Shown piece after piece: positions 16,963 through 25,426 of a DNA stretch of 64,000 bases. Under the pieces are notes generated by a model. The model was not told the DNA's origin. It did no database searches and saw only the letters and a program-made list of their open reading frames with translations. The DNA is from Verrucomicrobiota bacterium (GTDB lineage: Bacteria; Verrucomicrobiota; Verrucomicrobiia; Limisphaerales; Pedosphaeraceae), in NCBI GenBank assembly GCA_021325145.1, contig JAJPHR010000011.1:1-64000 (forward strand). Reading direction: 5' to 3'. How positions within the stretch are numbered: the first letter of the stretch is position 1; each line of letters starts with the position of its first letter. The translations under genes and the position numbers were made by a program.

Positions 16963-18098
16963 CAGGAAAATTGGGGCGAGGGCAGGCCTTCGGGCTCCAT
17001 CGCGGCGCCGGTCGCGGGCGCGGTCACGCGGGCCCGCCGCGCGACGCTGATCAGCAGGCCGACACTCGTCAGCATCATCAACAGGTTCGAGCCGCCATAA
17101 CTGATGAACGGCAGCGGCAGCCCCTTGTTCGGCAGAACGCTGGTAACGACTCCGATGTTGAAGAGCGCCTGCAAGCCGATGAGCAGCGTGATGCCGGATG
17201 CCAGCAACAAGCCAAAAGTATCGCTCGAATGTTGCGCGATGTAAAATCCGCTCACCACGATCAGCAGGAAGGCGACCACCACGAGCAAAGTGGCGATCAG
17301 CCCAAGTTCCTCGCCGATGATCGGCAAAATAAAGTCGGTGTTGTGAAACGGCAGAAAGCCGAGTTTCTGGCGGCTGTTGCCCAGGCCCAGGCCGGTCCAG
17401 CCACCCGAGCCCAGCGCAAGCATGGCTTCGTTGGCCTGGAGGCCGACATCCATTTTGTGTTGCTCCACATTCAACCAGGCGAAGATGCGTTTGCTGCGCA
17501 TCGGATCACGCAGGATGGATACTGCCAGGAAAGCGGCTCCGGCAATGACCGGCGGCACCAGGCAGCGCCACCGCACGCCCGCCAGCAGCAACATCGCGCC
17601 GACCACACCACCCATCAGGATCGTCGTGCCGCGATCCGGTTCGATGAAAATCAGCCCGAGCAGCAGCCCGATGAAAGCTCCGGGGATGAAAATGCCCTTG
17701 GTCCAAGTCCCCATTTTCCGCTGATAACGATCTCCGTACCAGGCCACCACAATGATGAGCACAATCTTGCCGACCTCGGAGGGTTGAAAGCGCGCGTTAC
17801 CGAACGGAAGCCGGAACCAACGCCGCGCGCCGTTCAGCTTCAAGCCAACATGCGGAACCAGCACGAGGGCCAGGAGAAAAATAGCCAGGGCAAACAGCGG
17901 CCACGCCAGTTTCTTCAGCCATCGATAATCGAGACTCGCCATGAGCAGGCAGCCAATCAGCCCCAGCCCGCACCACAGAAGCTGCATCGTCAGGTAGTGC
18001 GTCCCCTTGTCCGCCATGCTGGCGCTGTAGAGCATGACAGTTCCCAGTGCCAGCAATCCGGCAACACAGAAGAGCAGGGTGGTGGTCGCGAGTTTCAT
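16962..18098 (-). CDS. ftsW: SEDS glycosyltransferase FtsW
   Basis: 378 residues with about ten membrane helices. FtsW polymerises lipid II at the septum together with the class B penicillin-binding protein FtsI. Typical segments are VMLYSASMADKG at the first periplasmic loop, NGARRWFRLPFGNARFQPSEVGKI (the loop with the conserved Arg and Glu), LGLIFIEPDRGTTILM with the catalytic-type Asp, and GLPLPFISYGGSNLLMMLTSVGLL at the C-terminus. It follows the LysM gene after 52 bases and overlaps murG. Confidence 0.96.
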   Translation of the reverse strand: MKLATTTLLFCVAGLLALGTVMLYSASMADKGTHYLTMQLLWCGLGLIGCLLMASLDYRWLKKLAWPLFALAIFLLALVLVPHVGLKLNGARRWFRLPFGNARFQPSEVGKIVLIIVVAWYGDRYQRKMGTWTKGIFIPGAFIGLLLGLIFIEPDRGTTILMGGVVGAMLLLAGVRWRCLVPPVIAGAAFLAVSILRDPMRSKRIFAWLNVEQHKMDVGLQANEAMLALGSGGWTGLGLGNSRQKLGFLPFHNTDFILPIIGEELGLIATLLVVVAFLLIVVSGFYIAQHSSDTFGLLLASGITLLIGLQALFNIGVVTSVLPNKGLPLPFISYGGSNLLMMLTSVGLLISVARRARVTAPATGAAMEPEGLPSPQFS

Positions 18099-18150
18099 CC
18101 AGAGGTTCCTCCGGCGCCGGAGCGAGGAGATCCGGCGCCGGGGAAATGAC

Positions 18151-18963
18151 TTATCTTAACGACGCGGAGGGCGCGCTGATCGATGGCACGGTCGAAGTCG
18201 CGGTCGCGGGCGCCGGCGTGGAATCGGCTGGCATCGCGGGTGGAACCGAGGTCTTGGCGGGCAGATGCAATTTATCACCCACCCTGATCTTGGTGGTCTT
18301 CAGGCTGTTTTCCGCCATCAGTGCCTTCACCGTGGTGCCATGATTGTGGGCGATCGAGGTAAGCGAGTCACCGGACTTCACCACATAGAGATCGCTGTTA
18401 TCAGGCGAGAGGGTTGCCGTTGTGCCGGTGGTCGTGCTTGCGGCAACGGTCGGCGCGGGAATCTCGATTTTCTTGCCCGGCATCAATTTGGTGGCCGGCA
18501 TGGTCGGGTTGGCGGTTTCCAGCGCTTTGACCGACACGCCGAATTTCTTGCTGATCGAACTGTAGGTGTCGCCTTTGACCAGGGTGTATTCCTGGGCGGT
18601 GCCCGGAGCCGTGACCGGAGTTACAGGAGTCACCGGCGTCACCGGGGTGACTGGCGTGGTCACAACCGGCGTATTGGTCGGCGCGGTCGGAGCCGATAAA
18701 TCATTGGTCGGCGCCGGCGCTGACATGGCCGTGTCCATCGAATTGCTGCTCGTCCCCGCGGCATCCTGCCCCGCGGCTGAAGTTTCTTTTTTGCAACCCA
18801 GCATCAGCACGCCGCCAAAGAGGAGAACGTGGAAGCCGAAGACGCAGAGTATGGCGACTTTGAAGCGGGCCCGGCCTTTGTTTTGCTGCTCGAGCAAAGA
18901 GCCCTGCGGAATGAGTGGACTGGAGTTGTTCATAACTTGTGGCGCTGGTAAGCGTCCTTTCAT
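18151..18963 (-). CDS. Membrane-anchored protein with two LysM domains
   Basis: The product is 270 residues, or 260 from an alternative ATG at 18933. A short cytoplasmic part precedes one membrane helix (about residues 36-56), then a Ser/Thr/Pro linker with five TPV units (about 99-118), LysM 1 (about 125-168, EYTLVKGDTYSSISKKFGVS) and LysM 2 (about 191-235, YVVKSGDSLTSIAHNHGTTV), and a Pro/Ser/Ala tail. LysM domains bind GlcNAc-containing peptidoglycan, so it probably links the inner membrane to the wall at the division site; that role is inferred from its position between murD and ftsW. No enzyme domain is present. I do not know it as a standard dcw gene. Confidence 0.85.
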   Translation of the reverse strand: MKGRLPAPQVMNNSSPLIPQGSLLEQQNKGRARFKVAILCVFGFHVLLFGGVLMLGCKKETSAAGQDAAGTSSNSMDTAMSAPAPTNDLSAPTAPTNTPVVTTPVTPVTPVTPVTPVTAPGTAQEYTLVKGDTYSSISKKFGVSVKALETANPTMPATKLMPGKKIEIPAPTVAASTTTGTTATLSPDNSDLYVVKSGDSLTSIAHNHGTTVKALMAENSLKTTKIRVGDKLHLPAKTSVPPAMPADSTPAPATATSTVPSISAPSASLR

Positions 18964-19001
18964 GTGAGGTGGTGGTTAGTATTTATTGTTTTGGTGCTTT
19001 C

Positions 19002-19034
19002 GCTCCGGGGTTTTTCCTCAAAAAACCCCGGAGC
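19002..19034. other. Perfect 14-bp hairpin between murD and the LysM gene
   Basis: GCTCCGGGGTTTTT and its exact complement AAAAACCCCGGAGC are separated by five bases. It lies in the 107-base gap after the murD stop, the longest gap but one inside the dcw cluster. On the minus strand no U-tract follows, so it is not a classical terminator; it may be an attenuator, processing site or mRNA-stability hairpin. On the plus strand it is followed by an AT/T-rich stretch. Confidence 0.7.
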
Positions 19035-19070
19035 AAATCTAAATTTTTTCTGCTTTTTCAATTTTTTCTG

Positions 19071-20498
19071 TTACTGGCGTTCGGTCGCTGTCTGCCTATT
19101 GGGGTGCTCATCACCGCTGCCCCCACGAATGGTGGCCGCCAAGCCGTTGACAGCTTGTCGAAACACCTCACCCCGATGCTGATAGTTTCGAAACTGATCG
19201 AAGCTTGAACAGGCTGGTGAAAGTAAAATCACGTCACCGGGCACCGCATTTTTCGCCGCTAACGAGACAGCTTCTAGCAATGAATCCGAGAGTACGCAAG
19301 GGGTAAAAAGGCTCCAGGCAGCACGAATTTTTTCGCGGGCTTCACCGATGATAAAAGCGCCCTTGGTCCGCTGCGCGAGCAATGGCCCGACGTCGTGATA
19401 ATCGAGGCCTTTGTCCTTGCCGCCGGCAATCAGCCACGCGTTTGGCGCGCCGCCAGCCGATGGCACCGAGAGCAATGCTTTCTGCAATGCGTCGAGATTG
19501 GTGGCTTTGGAATCGTTGATGAACTGAACGCCGTTGACTTCCGCAATGCGCTCGAAGCAATGCGCTTCCGCTTCGGCGGTCTTGAGCACATCGACCATGG
19601 TGTCGAGCGGCAGCCGGAGGACACGCCCAACCGCGAGCGCCGCCATGAGGTTCTCCGCGTTGTGCGCCCCGCGCAACCGGCAATCCTCCAGGTTCAGCAA
19701 GGGCCACGACCAGTCCGGCAGGCGGCTCATCAGCAGGCCGCGTTCAAGATAAAGATCCGCCTCCCGGTCCTTGGCGCTGAAAGTAATGATCTTGGAGGGA
19801 AGTGCGACGTCCAACGAACGCATTTGCGCCAACGCCTCGCTTTGCACGATGGCCCAGTCGAAAGCCTGCTGGTTTTGCAGCACTCGACAAGTCGTCCGGA
19901 CATACTCGGCCTGGGTGGCGTAACGGTCCAGATGATCCGCCGCCAGATTCAGCAGCACCGCCAAGGCAGGCCGGAAGAAATGGGTGGTTTCCAACTGGAA
20001 CGAATTGACCTGCAACACCAGGTAATCCAGTTCCTTGGTTTGCGGCGCGACGGCGCAAATTGGCCGCGCACCATGCCCGCAGACGGCGACCTTGCGGCCG
20101 TTATGGGCCAAGACCCGCTCAATCAACATCGCCGTGGTGCCTTTGCCATTGGTTCCGGCCACGGCGATGCTCAGGCACTTTGCCTGCTGGCATCCGAGTT
20201 CAAGTTCGCCTATGACAGGCACTTGCCGGCGCGCCAACTCAAGGACGATTGGATTGTCGCCCCGCACGGCCGGGCTGACCACGGCAAAGCTGAACTGACG
20301 GTCTGGCGGCATGATCGCCCCCAGCCCGATCTCGACTCCCAGCGGACGCAGCCGGTCTGCTTCGGCACGAAGGTCAACCGTATCGGCTTGGTCCACCGCC
20401 ATGACGCCCGCACCACTGCCACGCAGCAGTTCACAGGCGGCGCGCCCGCGGGCTCCGAGGCCAACGACGAGGACTTGTTTGTTTTCCAGCTCGTACAT
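19071..20498 (-). CDS. murD: UDP-MurNAc-L-alanine--D-glutamate ligase MurD
   Basis: 475 residues. It adds D-Glu to UDP-MurNAc-L-Ala in the cytoplasm. The N-terminal Rossmann part has VLVVGLGARGRAACELLRGSG; the ATP loop is AVAGTNGKGTTAML (the usual form is GTNGKST or GTNGKTT); the C-terminal domain has FINDSKATNLDALQKAL, LIAGGKDKGLDY and SPACSSFDQFRNYQHRGEVF, which are diagnostic of MurD. The normally invariant HRxE before the DSKATN motif reads HCFE, so the Arg is replaced by Cys. Length is typical. MraY lies one base upstream. Confidence 0.95.
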   Translation of the reverse strand: MYELENKQVLVVGLGARGRAACELLRGSGAGVMAVDQADTVDLRAEADRLRPLGVEIGLGAIMPPDRQFSFAVVSPAVRGDNPIVLELARRQVPVIGELELGCQQAKCLSIAVAGTNGKGTTAMLIERVLAHNGRKVAVCGHGARPICAVAPQTKELDYLVLQVNSFQLETTHFFRPALAVLLNLAADHLDRYATQAEYVRTTCRVLQNQQAFDWAIVQSEALAQMRSLDVALPSKIITFSAKDREADLYLERGLLMSRLPDWSWPLLNLEDCRLRGAHNAENLMAALAVGRVLRLPLDTMVDVLKTAEAEAHCFERIAEVNGVQFINDSKATNLDALQKALLSVPSAGGAPNAWLIAGGKDKGLDYHDVGPLLAQRTKGAFIIGEAREKIRAAWSLFTPCVLSDSLLEAVSLAAKNAVPGDVILLSPACSSFDQFRNYQHRGEVFRQAVNGLAATIRGGSGDEHPNRQTATERQ

Positions 20499-20499
20499 G

Positions 20500-21648
20500 C
20501 TACCGAATCTTCAGGCTGCTCAGCGCCAGAACGGCGCACAAAACGCATAAAATATAGAACCGCATCACCACCTGCGATTCATGCCAGTTCTTCTTCTCGA
20601 AATGATGATGGATCGGCGCCATTAGAAAAAGCCGCCGGCCCGTGCCAAACCGCCGGCGGGTGTATTTGAAATAGCCGGTTTGCAGGATCACCGAGAGCGC
20701 CTCCATCACAAACACCCCGCCGGCGATCACCAGCACGAGCGGTTGATGGATCAGCACAGCAATGATGCCCAGCGCCCCGCCGAGGGCCAGTGACCCGGTG
20801 TCGCCCATGAACACTTGCGCCGGATGACAGTTGAACCAAAGGAACCCCATCCCCGCGCCAATCATCGCCGCGCAAAATACCGTGAGTTCGCCTGCGCCCG
20901 AGACATAGGGGATTTGGAGATAGCCGGCGGTTTTCACGTTGCCCGCAAGATAAGTCAGGATCAGGAACACGAAGGAAACGATGAGTGTGCAGCCAATCGC
21001 GAGGCCATCAAGGCCATCAGTGAGATTGACCGCGTTCGAACTGCCGATGATGGTCAGCATGGTGATGGCCAGGCCAACGAGCCCCGCTCCGGTGAGGATC
21101 GGGCGCTTGTAGAAGGGCACCATGACATCGCTGATCAACTTGCTCGTGGAAGGGAGATGCCACAGATAAAGCCCGATGGTAAGCGCCAGCGCGCCTTGCA
21201 CCCAAAGTTTTACGTCCGACTTGGCGCCGCCGCCACTGGCTTTGATGATCTTCGTATAGTCGTCGTAAAATCCCAGCGCGGCCAGCACCATGACGGACAA
21301 AAGCGTCAGCACCACCAGTGCATTCCATTGCGCCCAGAGCAGCGTTGTCACGTTGAGGGTCATCACAATCAGCAGGCCGCCCATGGTGGGCGTGCCCATT
21401 TTGCGCGGTTCGCGGCCGGTCAGGTTGCCCGCGACTTCAGCCCGGTCGCGATAGTTCTGGCCGAAACTCAGTTCTTTGAGCCAGTCAATGACCCGGGGGC
21501 CAAAGAGCAATCCGAGCATCAAGGCCGTGACCGCCGCGCCCGCCGTCCGAAACGTGATGTAACGGAACAGGCGCAGACCTGATAACCGCGATTCCCAAGC
21601 TGTTCCGGCGCTTGCTTGCATCAGTGTTTGCGCTAAGTAATAAAACAT
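20500..21648 (-). CDS. mraY: Phospho-MurNAc-pentapeptide transferase MraY
   Basis: 382 residues, about ten membrane helices. MraY moves phospho-MurNAc-pentapeptide to undecaprenyl phosphate, giving lipid I. Recognisable segments: KMGTPTMGGLLIV, ALGFYDDYTKI with the paired catalytic Asp, SSNAVNLTDGLDGLAIGC, MGFLWFNCHPAQVFMGDTGSLALGGALG, and the C-terminal LMAPIHHHFEKKNWHESQVVMRFYI. Length is slightly above the usual 360. The start abuts the murF stop directly and murD follows after one base. Confidence 0.97.
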   Translation of the reverse strand: MFYYLAQTLMQASAGTAWESRLSGLRLFRYITFRTAGAAVTALMLGLLFGPRVIDWLKELSFGQNYRDRAEVAGNLTGREPRKMGTPTMGGLLIVMTLNVTTLLWAQWNALVVLTLLSVMVLAALGFYDDYTKIIKASGGGAKSDVKLWVQGALALTIGLYLWHLPSTSKLISDVMVPFYKRPILTGAGLVGLAITMLTIIGSSNAVNLTDGLDGLAIGCTLIVSFVFLILTYLAGNVKTAGYLQIPYVSGAGELTVFCAAMIGAGMGFLWFNCHPAQVFMGDTGSLALGGALGIIAVLIHQPLVLVIAGGVFVMEALSVILQTGYFKYTRRRFGTGRRLFLMAPIHHHFEKKNWHESQVVMRFYILCVLCAVLALSSLKIR

Positions 21649-23064
21649 TCAGACTTTGCCGGCGTGCGGCCCCGCGCGAAGCGCCTCGCTCAGCCGTTCC
21701 AGTCGGCTGGATCGCGAGGCCTTCAACAAAACCACATCACCGGGCTTCAAAAAATTCTTTACTGCTTCCGCTGCTGCCGGAGCGTCCGCAAATTCATCAA
21801 CGGCTCTCAACCCGGCTTCCCGCGCCGCGTCGGCCATCACTCCGGCCATTTTGCCCACGGCAAATAATTGATCGATGCCGCTCTGCGCTGCCCGCCGCCC
21901 GACTTCCGCATGGGCCGCCGGGCTGTGCGCGCCCAGTTCCGCCATGTCGCCGAGCACCGCCACGCGCCGTCCCGCGCTGCTTATTTCACGCAAGGTTTCC
22001 AATGCGGCCAGCATCGAATCCGCATTCGCGTTGTAGGCGTCGTCCAGGACCCACACGCCGTTCCAGTCCCACGGCTGCAGCCGCATTTTGGCCGGTTTGC
22101 ATTCTGTGAGTCCACGCCGAACTTCCGCGGGCGATAAACCGAGTTCCGCGCCCATCGCCAGGGCGAACAACGCGTTGCCCGCCTGATGACGGCCCAACAG
22201 GTTCACCCGGTATTCGCCTTCAAACTCCGGTTTGGTCGACCGGACCTGAAAAGTCGTCCCTTGCGCGTCCAGTCGCACGTCCTGCGCCCGCCAATCATTT
22301 CCCGCGCCGAATCCAACGCGCACCACGATGGCCAGGCTCCGCCGCGCCAATATGTCGGCCCATTCATTATCGCCGTTGAGAAACAGCTTTCCGCCGGGCG
22401 GGAGCAGTTCCGCCAGCCAGCCTTCCTCGGCGGTCACCCCGGCCAGATCGCCAAAGAATTCCAAATGCTCCCGCCCGATGCTTGTGATGACGCCCAATTT
22501 CGGCTGGATCATCCGCACCAGCGGCGCGAGTTCACCCGGATGGTTCGTGCCAACTTCCAGCACCGCCGCCTGGTGGCCTGGCTCCAGTTTCAACAACGTC
22601 AGCGGTACGCCAATGTCATTGTTGAAGCTGGCTTCGCTCCAGAGCGTATTCAGTTTTTGGCGCAGCACGGCGGCGAGCAATTCCTTGGTCGTGGTTTTGC
22701 CATTGGAACCGCCGACGGCGATCACTGGCAAATCAAAATCAGCCCGGTAATGCGCCGCCAGCCGGCCCAGCGCCAGGCGGGTGTTGTCAACCGCGATCAC
22801 CGCGCAACCAAGCGATTCCGCCGGAACTCTGGTATTTTGGACCACCACCGCGGCGACGCCTTTTTTGGCCACTTCGGCAACGAACTCATGGCCATCAAAG
22901 CGTTCGCCTGGCAGGGCAAAGAACAAGTCGCCAGGCTGTGCCTGGCGCGAATCAGAACACACGCGGGTTATCGGGACTTCCGGAGAACCACCAAACTGTT
23001 CACCGGCACACGCACTGGCGACAAATTTCAAAGAACGAGAAACCATTGCTGCTAAAACTTTCAA
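21649..23064 (-). CDS. murF: UDP-MurNAc-tripeptide--D-alanyl-D-alanine ligase MurF
   Basis: 471 residues. MurF attaches D-Ala-D-Ala to the UDP-MurNAc tripeptide. Seen in order: CSDSRQAQPGDLFFALPGERFDGHEF, the ATP loop VGGSNGKTTTKELLAAVL, SFNNDIGVPLTLL, EVGTNHPGELA, TSIGREHLEFFG, and the MurF-type KMRLQPWDWNGVWVLDDAYNANADSM with AVLGDMAELG. It is MurF rather than MurE by this last region. murE, normally between ftsI and murF, is absent: the start overlaps the ftsI stop as ATGA. Confidence 0.97.
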   Translation of the reverse strand: MKVLAAMVSRSLKFVASACAGEQFGGSPEVPITRVCSDSRQAQPGDLFFALPGERFDGHEFVAEVAKKGVAAVVVQNTRVPAESLGCAVIAVDNTRLALGRLAAHYRADFDLPVIAVGGSNGKTTTKELLAAVLRQKLNTLWSEASFNNDIGVPLTLLKLEPGHQAAVLEVGTNHPGELAPLVRMIQPKLGVITSIGREHLEFFGDLAGVTAEEGWLAELLPPGGKLFLNGDNEWADILARRSLAIVVRVGFGAGNDWRAQDVRLDAQGTTFQVRSTKPEFEGEYRVNLLGRHQAGNALFALAMGAELGLSPAEVRRGLTECKPAKMRLQPWDWNGVWVLDDAYNANADSMLAALETLREISSAGRRVAVLGDMAELGAHSPAAHAEVGRRAAQSGIDQLFAVGKMAGVMADAAREAGLRAVDEFADAPAAAEAVKNFLKPGDVVLLKASRSSRLERLSEALRAGPHAGKV

Positions 23065-24962
23065 GGCGCGCGCACCGCCGCCGTTTTTGGCGCCTGATCA
23101 ACCGTTGTGATCGGGAACTCCGGGAATCCTGTGTCGCCCTTGTCCGGCTTGATATTCAGATAAGCCGCCACCTGTTCGGCAAGCGATTTGAACACTGGCG
23201 CGCAAATCTGCCCGCCCTGATGGAGATTCCCCTTGGGCTCGTCCATCGACAGGTAAATGCAAACCTCCGGGTTGTCGGCCGGAAAGAAGCCGATGAAGGA
23301 CGCATAGAATTTGTTCGAGGTGTAGGGGGGCTTTTGAGCCGTGCCGGTTTTGCCGGCAACTGTGTAGTGGTCCAAAGCGGCCTTGGGGGCCGTGCCGTCG
23401 GAAGTGGCCACGGTTTTGAGCGCCTCAACCATTTGGCGCGCGGCTTCTTCGCTGATCACGCGCCGCACCGTTTGGGGCGAATAGCGCGCGACCACTTCGC
23501 CTTTCTGGTCCTGCAAACGATCCACCAGCATCGGGCGCATCAGCACGCCTTTGTTCGCAATCGCGCACATTGCCATGGCCATTTGCAGCGACGTCGTTGC
23601 CACACCCTGTCCCATGGGAATCTGCGCAATCGAAACCTTCTTCCATGCCTTGACCGGGTGCAAGAAGCCGGCAACTTCACCGGGGAGCGGAATTCCCGTG
23701 TGCAGACCGATGCCAAAATCGCGCATGTGTTCGTACAACCGGGTTTCACCCATGCGAATCCCGATCTTGGCCGCGCCGATATTGGAAGATTTCGTAATGA
23801 TGCCCTCGGTCGAAAGGACCCCATAACTGGCATGATCGTGGAGGATGTGGCCGCCAAAGGAAAAATGACCGTGTTCGCAATCGAACTGGTCGTTCAAGGT
23901 CACCAGGCCATCGTTGAGCGCGCCGGAAACCACGATGATCTTGAACGTCGAGCCCGGCTCGTGGACATCGGCAATGACCCGGTCGCGGCGCGCGTCTTCG
24001 TTCGCGCCCGGGTTGTTGGGATCGAACGTTGGCAGGACGGCCAGCGCGAGAATTTCACCCGTGCGCGGGCGGAGGATGATGCCGGACACGCTGATCGGGC
24101 TCTCGTGCTGCATGGCATCCGCCAGCGACATTTCCAGCGCATGCTGAAGAAAGGCGTCGATGGTCAACACGGCGTTCAACCCGTCGCGCGGGTCAACGTC
24201 CTCCTCGCGCAGGGCGACCAACTCGCGTTGCTGCCGGTCCACCTCGGTCTGCCGCCAGCCGGGCACGCCCCTCAGTTTGTCATCCAAAGTGCGTTCCATC
24301 CCATCCACGCCGATGGTTTCGAGGACGCGCATGCCGCCATTGGTGCGCTCCGTGACACCGGTGTAGCCCAGGACGTGCGCCGCCAGGCTGTGGCTTGGGT
24401 AATTGCGCAACTGGTCATCCACCGGATCGGTGTAGATCGATTTGGCCCGCAAATCGTGGTAAAAGGCTTTTTGGGATTTGCTGGTCAGTTCCTTTTCATT
24501 CACGTCGGCGAACGTCAACTGCGCCATGGCGTTGGTGACCTTTTGCCAGGTATCGACGGAAACCTTGCGCTTGAGCACGACATAATGGTTGGTCACGGTT
24601 TCGTGCCGTTCATTGAGCCGGGTGTGCGGCAGCAGGCGCTGGGCGAGGTCGGACTCCTTCAGTTCCAACAGCCCCGCCAGCGCATGCGCCACTTCCCCTT
24701 GCCGGTTGCCAATCAACGCCGGGTCGGCGCAAACGGTTTTCACGAATACGCTCGTGGCCAGCAGATTGCCCTTGGCGTCTAAAATATCTCCGCGGCGCGC
24801 CGGGATTTGGTAGCCGCGCTCCGTGTTCTTGCGGGCTTCCGTCCGCAAGTCGTCATGGCGCAAGACCTGCAAATCGACCAGCCGGTAGCCCAGCCCCGCG
24901 AAGGCGACGCCGAGCAGCAGCGCCATCAGGAGCAGTCTCCGTGTTTGCAGTTTGTTGGCCAT
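23061..24962 (-). CDS. ftsI: Class B penicillin-binding protein FtsI (PBP3)
   Basis: 633 residues: one N-terminal membrane helix (about 10-28), the PBP dimerisation region with RRGDILDAKGNLLATS, and a transpeptidase domain with the catalytic motif STFK (338-341), SSN (392-394) and KTGT (538-541). It cross-links peptidoglycan at the septum together with FtsW. No PASTA domain is present; the C-terminus is a short extension after about residue 590. Within the cluster it follows the ftsL-like gene after 85 bases and overlaps murF by four bases. Confidence 0.96.
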   Translation of the reverse strand: MANKLQTRRLLLMALLLGVAFAGLGYRLVDLQVLRHDDLRTEARKNTERGYQIPARRGDILDAKGNLLATSVFVKTVCADPALIGNRQGEVAHALAGLLELKESDLAQRLLPHTRLNERHETVTNHYVVLKRKVSVDTWQKVTNAMAQLTFADVNEKELTSKSQKAFYHDLRAKSIYTDPVDDQLRNYPSHSLAAHVLGYTGVTERTNGGMRVLETIGVDGMERTLDDKLRGVPGWRQTEVDRQQRELVALREEDVDPRDGLNAVLTIDAFLQHALEMSLADAMQHESPISVSGIILRPRTGEILALAVLPTFDPNNPGANEDARRDRVIADVHEPGSTFKIIVVSGALNDGLVTLNDQFDCEHGHFSFGGHILHDHASYGVLSTEGIITKSSNIGAAKIGIRMGETRLYEHMRDFGIGLHTGIPLPGEVAGFLHPVKAWKKVSIAQIPMGQGVATTSLQMAMAMCAIANKGVLMRPMLVDRLQDQKGEVVARYSPQTVRRVISEEAARQMVEALKTVATSDGTAPKAALDHYTVAGKTGTAQKPPYTSNKFYASFIGFFPADNPEVCIYLSMDEPKGNLHQGGQICAPVFKSLAEQVAAYLNIKPDKGDTGFPEFPITTVDQAPKTAAVRAP

Positions 24963-25047
24963 TCTAATTGCTTAATTTACTTTTACCAACCGCCCGTGGG
25001 CCATCGGTTCCTCATCCGACAGCATCACGAGCGGCGGTAAAAAATTC

Positions 25048-25425
25048 TCAGGGCGAACCCGGGCCTTTCGGCTTTTCGGCGTATTGCTTTTCATCCGGCG
25101 CGGCCGCATCCGGCGCCGGCTCGGACAAGTTCCAGACCTGCGCGGGCTGCGGCGGCTGCAAACCCAGCTTGAGGTCCTTCACGCGCTGCTCGAGCATCGG
25201 CACCGACTGCAGCTCGGCGAGCTGGCGTCGGAGCTTTTCGTTTTGCGCGTGCAATTCCCGCACGAGCGCTTCGCGCCGGCGCGTCTGTTGCCCCAGTTCG
25301 CCCAGTTGTTTCTTGAGCCAGACATACCCGAGGCACGCGCTGACAATTGCCGCGCAAAGCAGCAATACCTTGAGCGCCGGTCCAAACCGGATCGCCGCCG
25401 ATTGATTCTTCCGATTCCGCGCCAT
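25048..25425 (-). CDS. ftsL: FtsL-like small divisome protein
   Basis: 125 residues with a short basic N-terminus, one membrane helix (about 19-37, LKVLLLCAAIVSACLGYVWL) and a heptad-patterned coiled coil (about 38-88, with QQTRRREALVRELHAQNEKLRRQLAEL). The tail is Pro/Ala-rich. FtsL sequences are very divergent, so the name rests on topology and on the place between rsmH and ftsI. It would pair with an FtsB-type protein and FtsQ in the divisome. It ends one base before... the next upstream gene rsmH begins at 25427's stop, so the two are nearly contiguous. Confidence 0.75.
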   Translation of the reverse strand: MARNRKNQSAAIRFGPALKVLLLCAAIVSACLGYVWLKKQLGELGQQTRRREALVRELHAQNEKLRRQLAELQSVPMLEQRVKDLKLGLQPPQPAQVWNLSEPAPDAAAPDEKQYAEKPKGPGSP

Positions 25426-25426
25426 A

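Noticed and set aside
22938-24782. Plus-strand 614-codon frame opposite ftsI
   Set aside because: Antisense shadow; no recognisable family, and ftsI is unmistakable.
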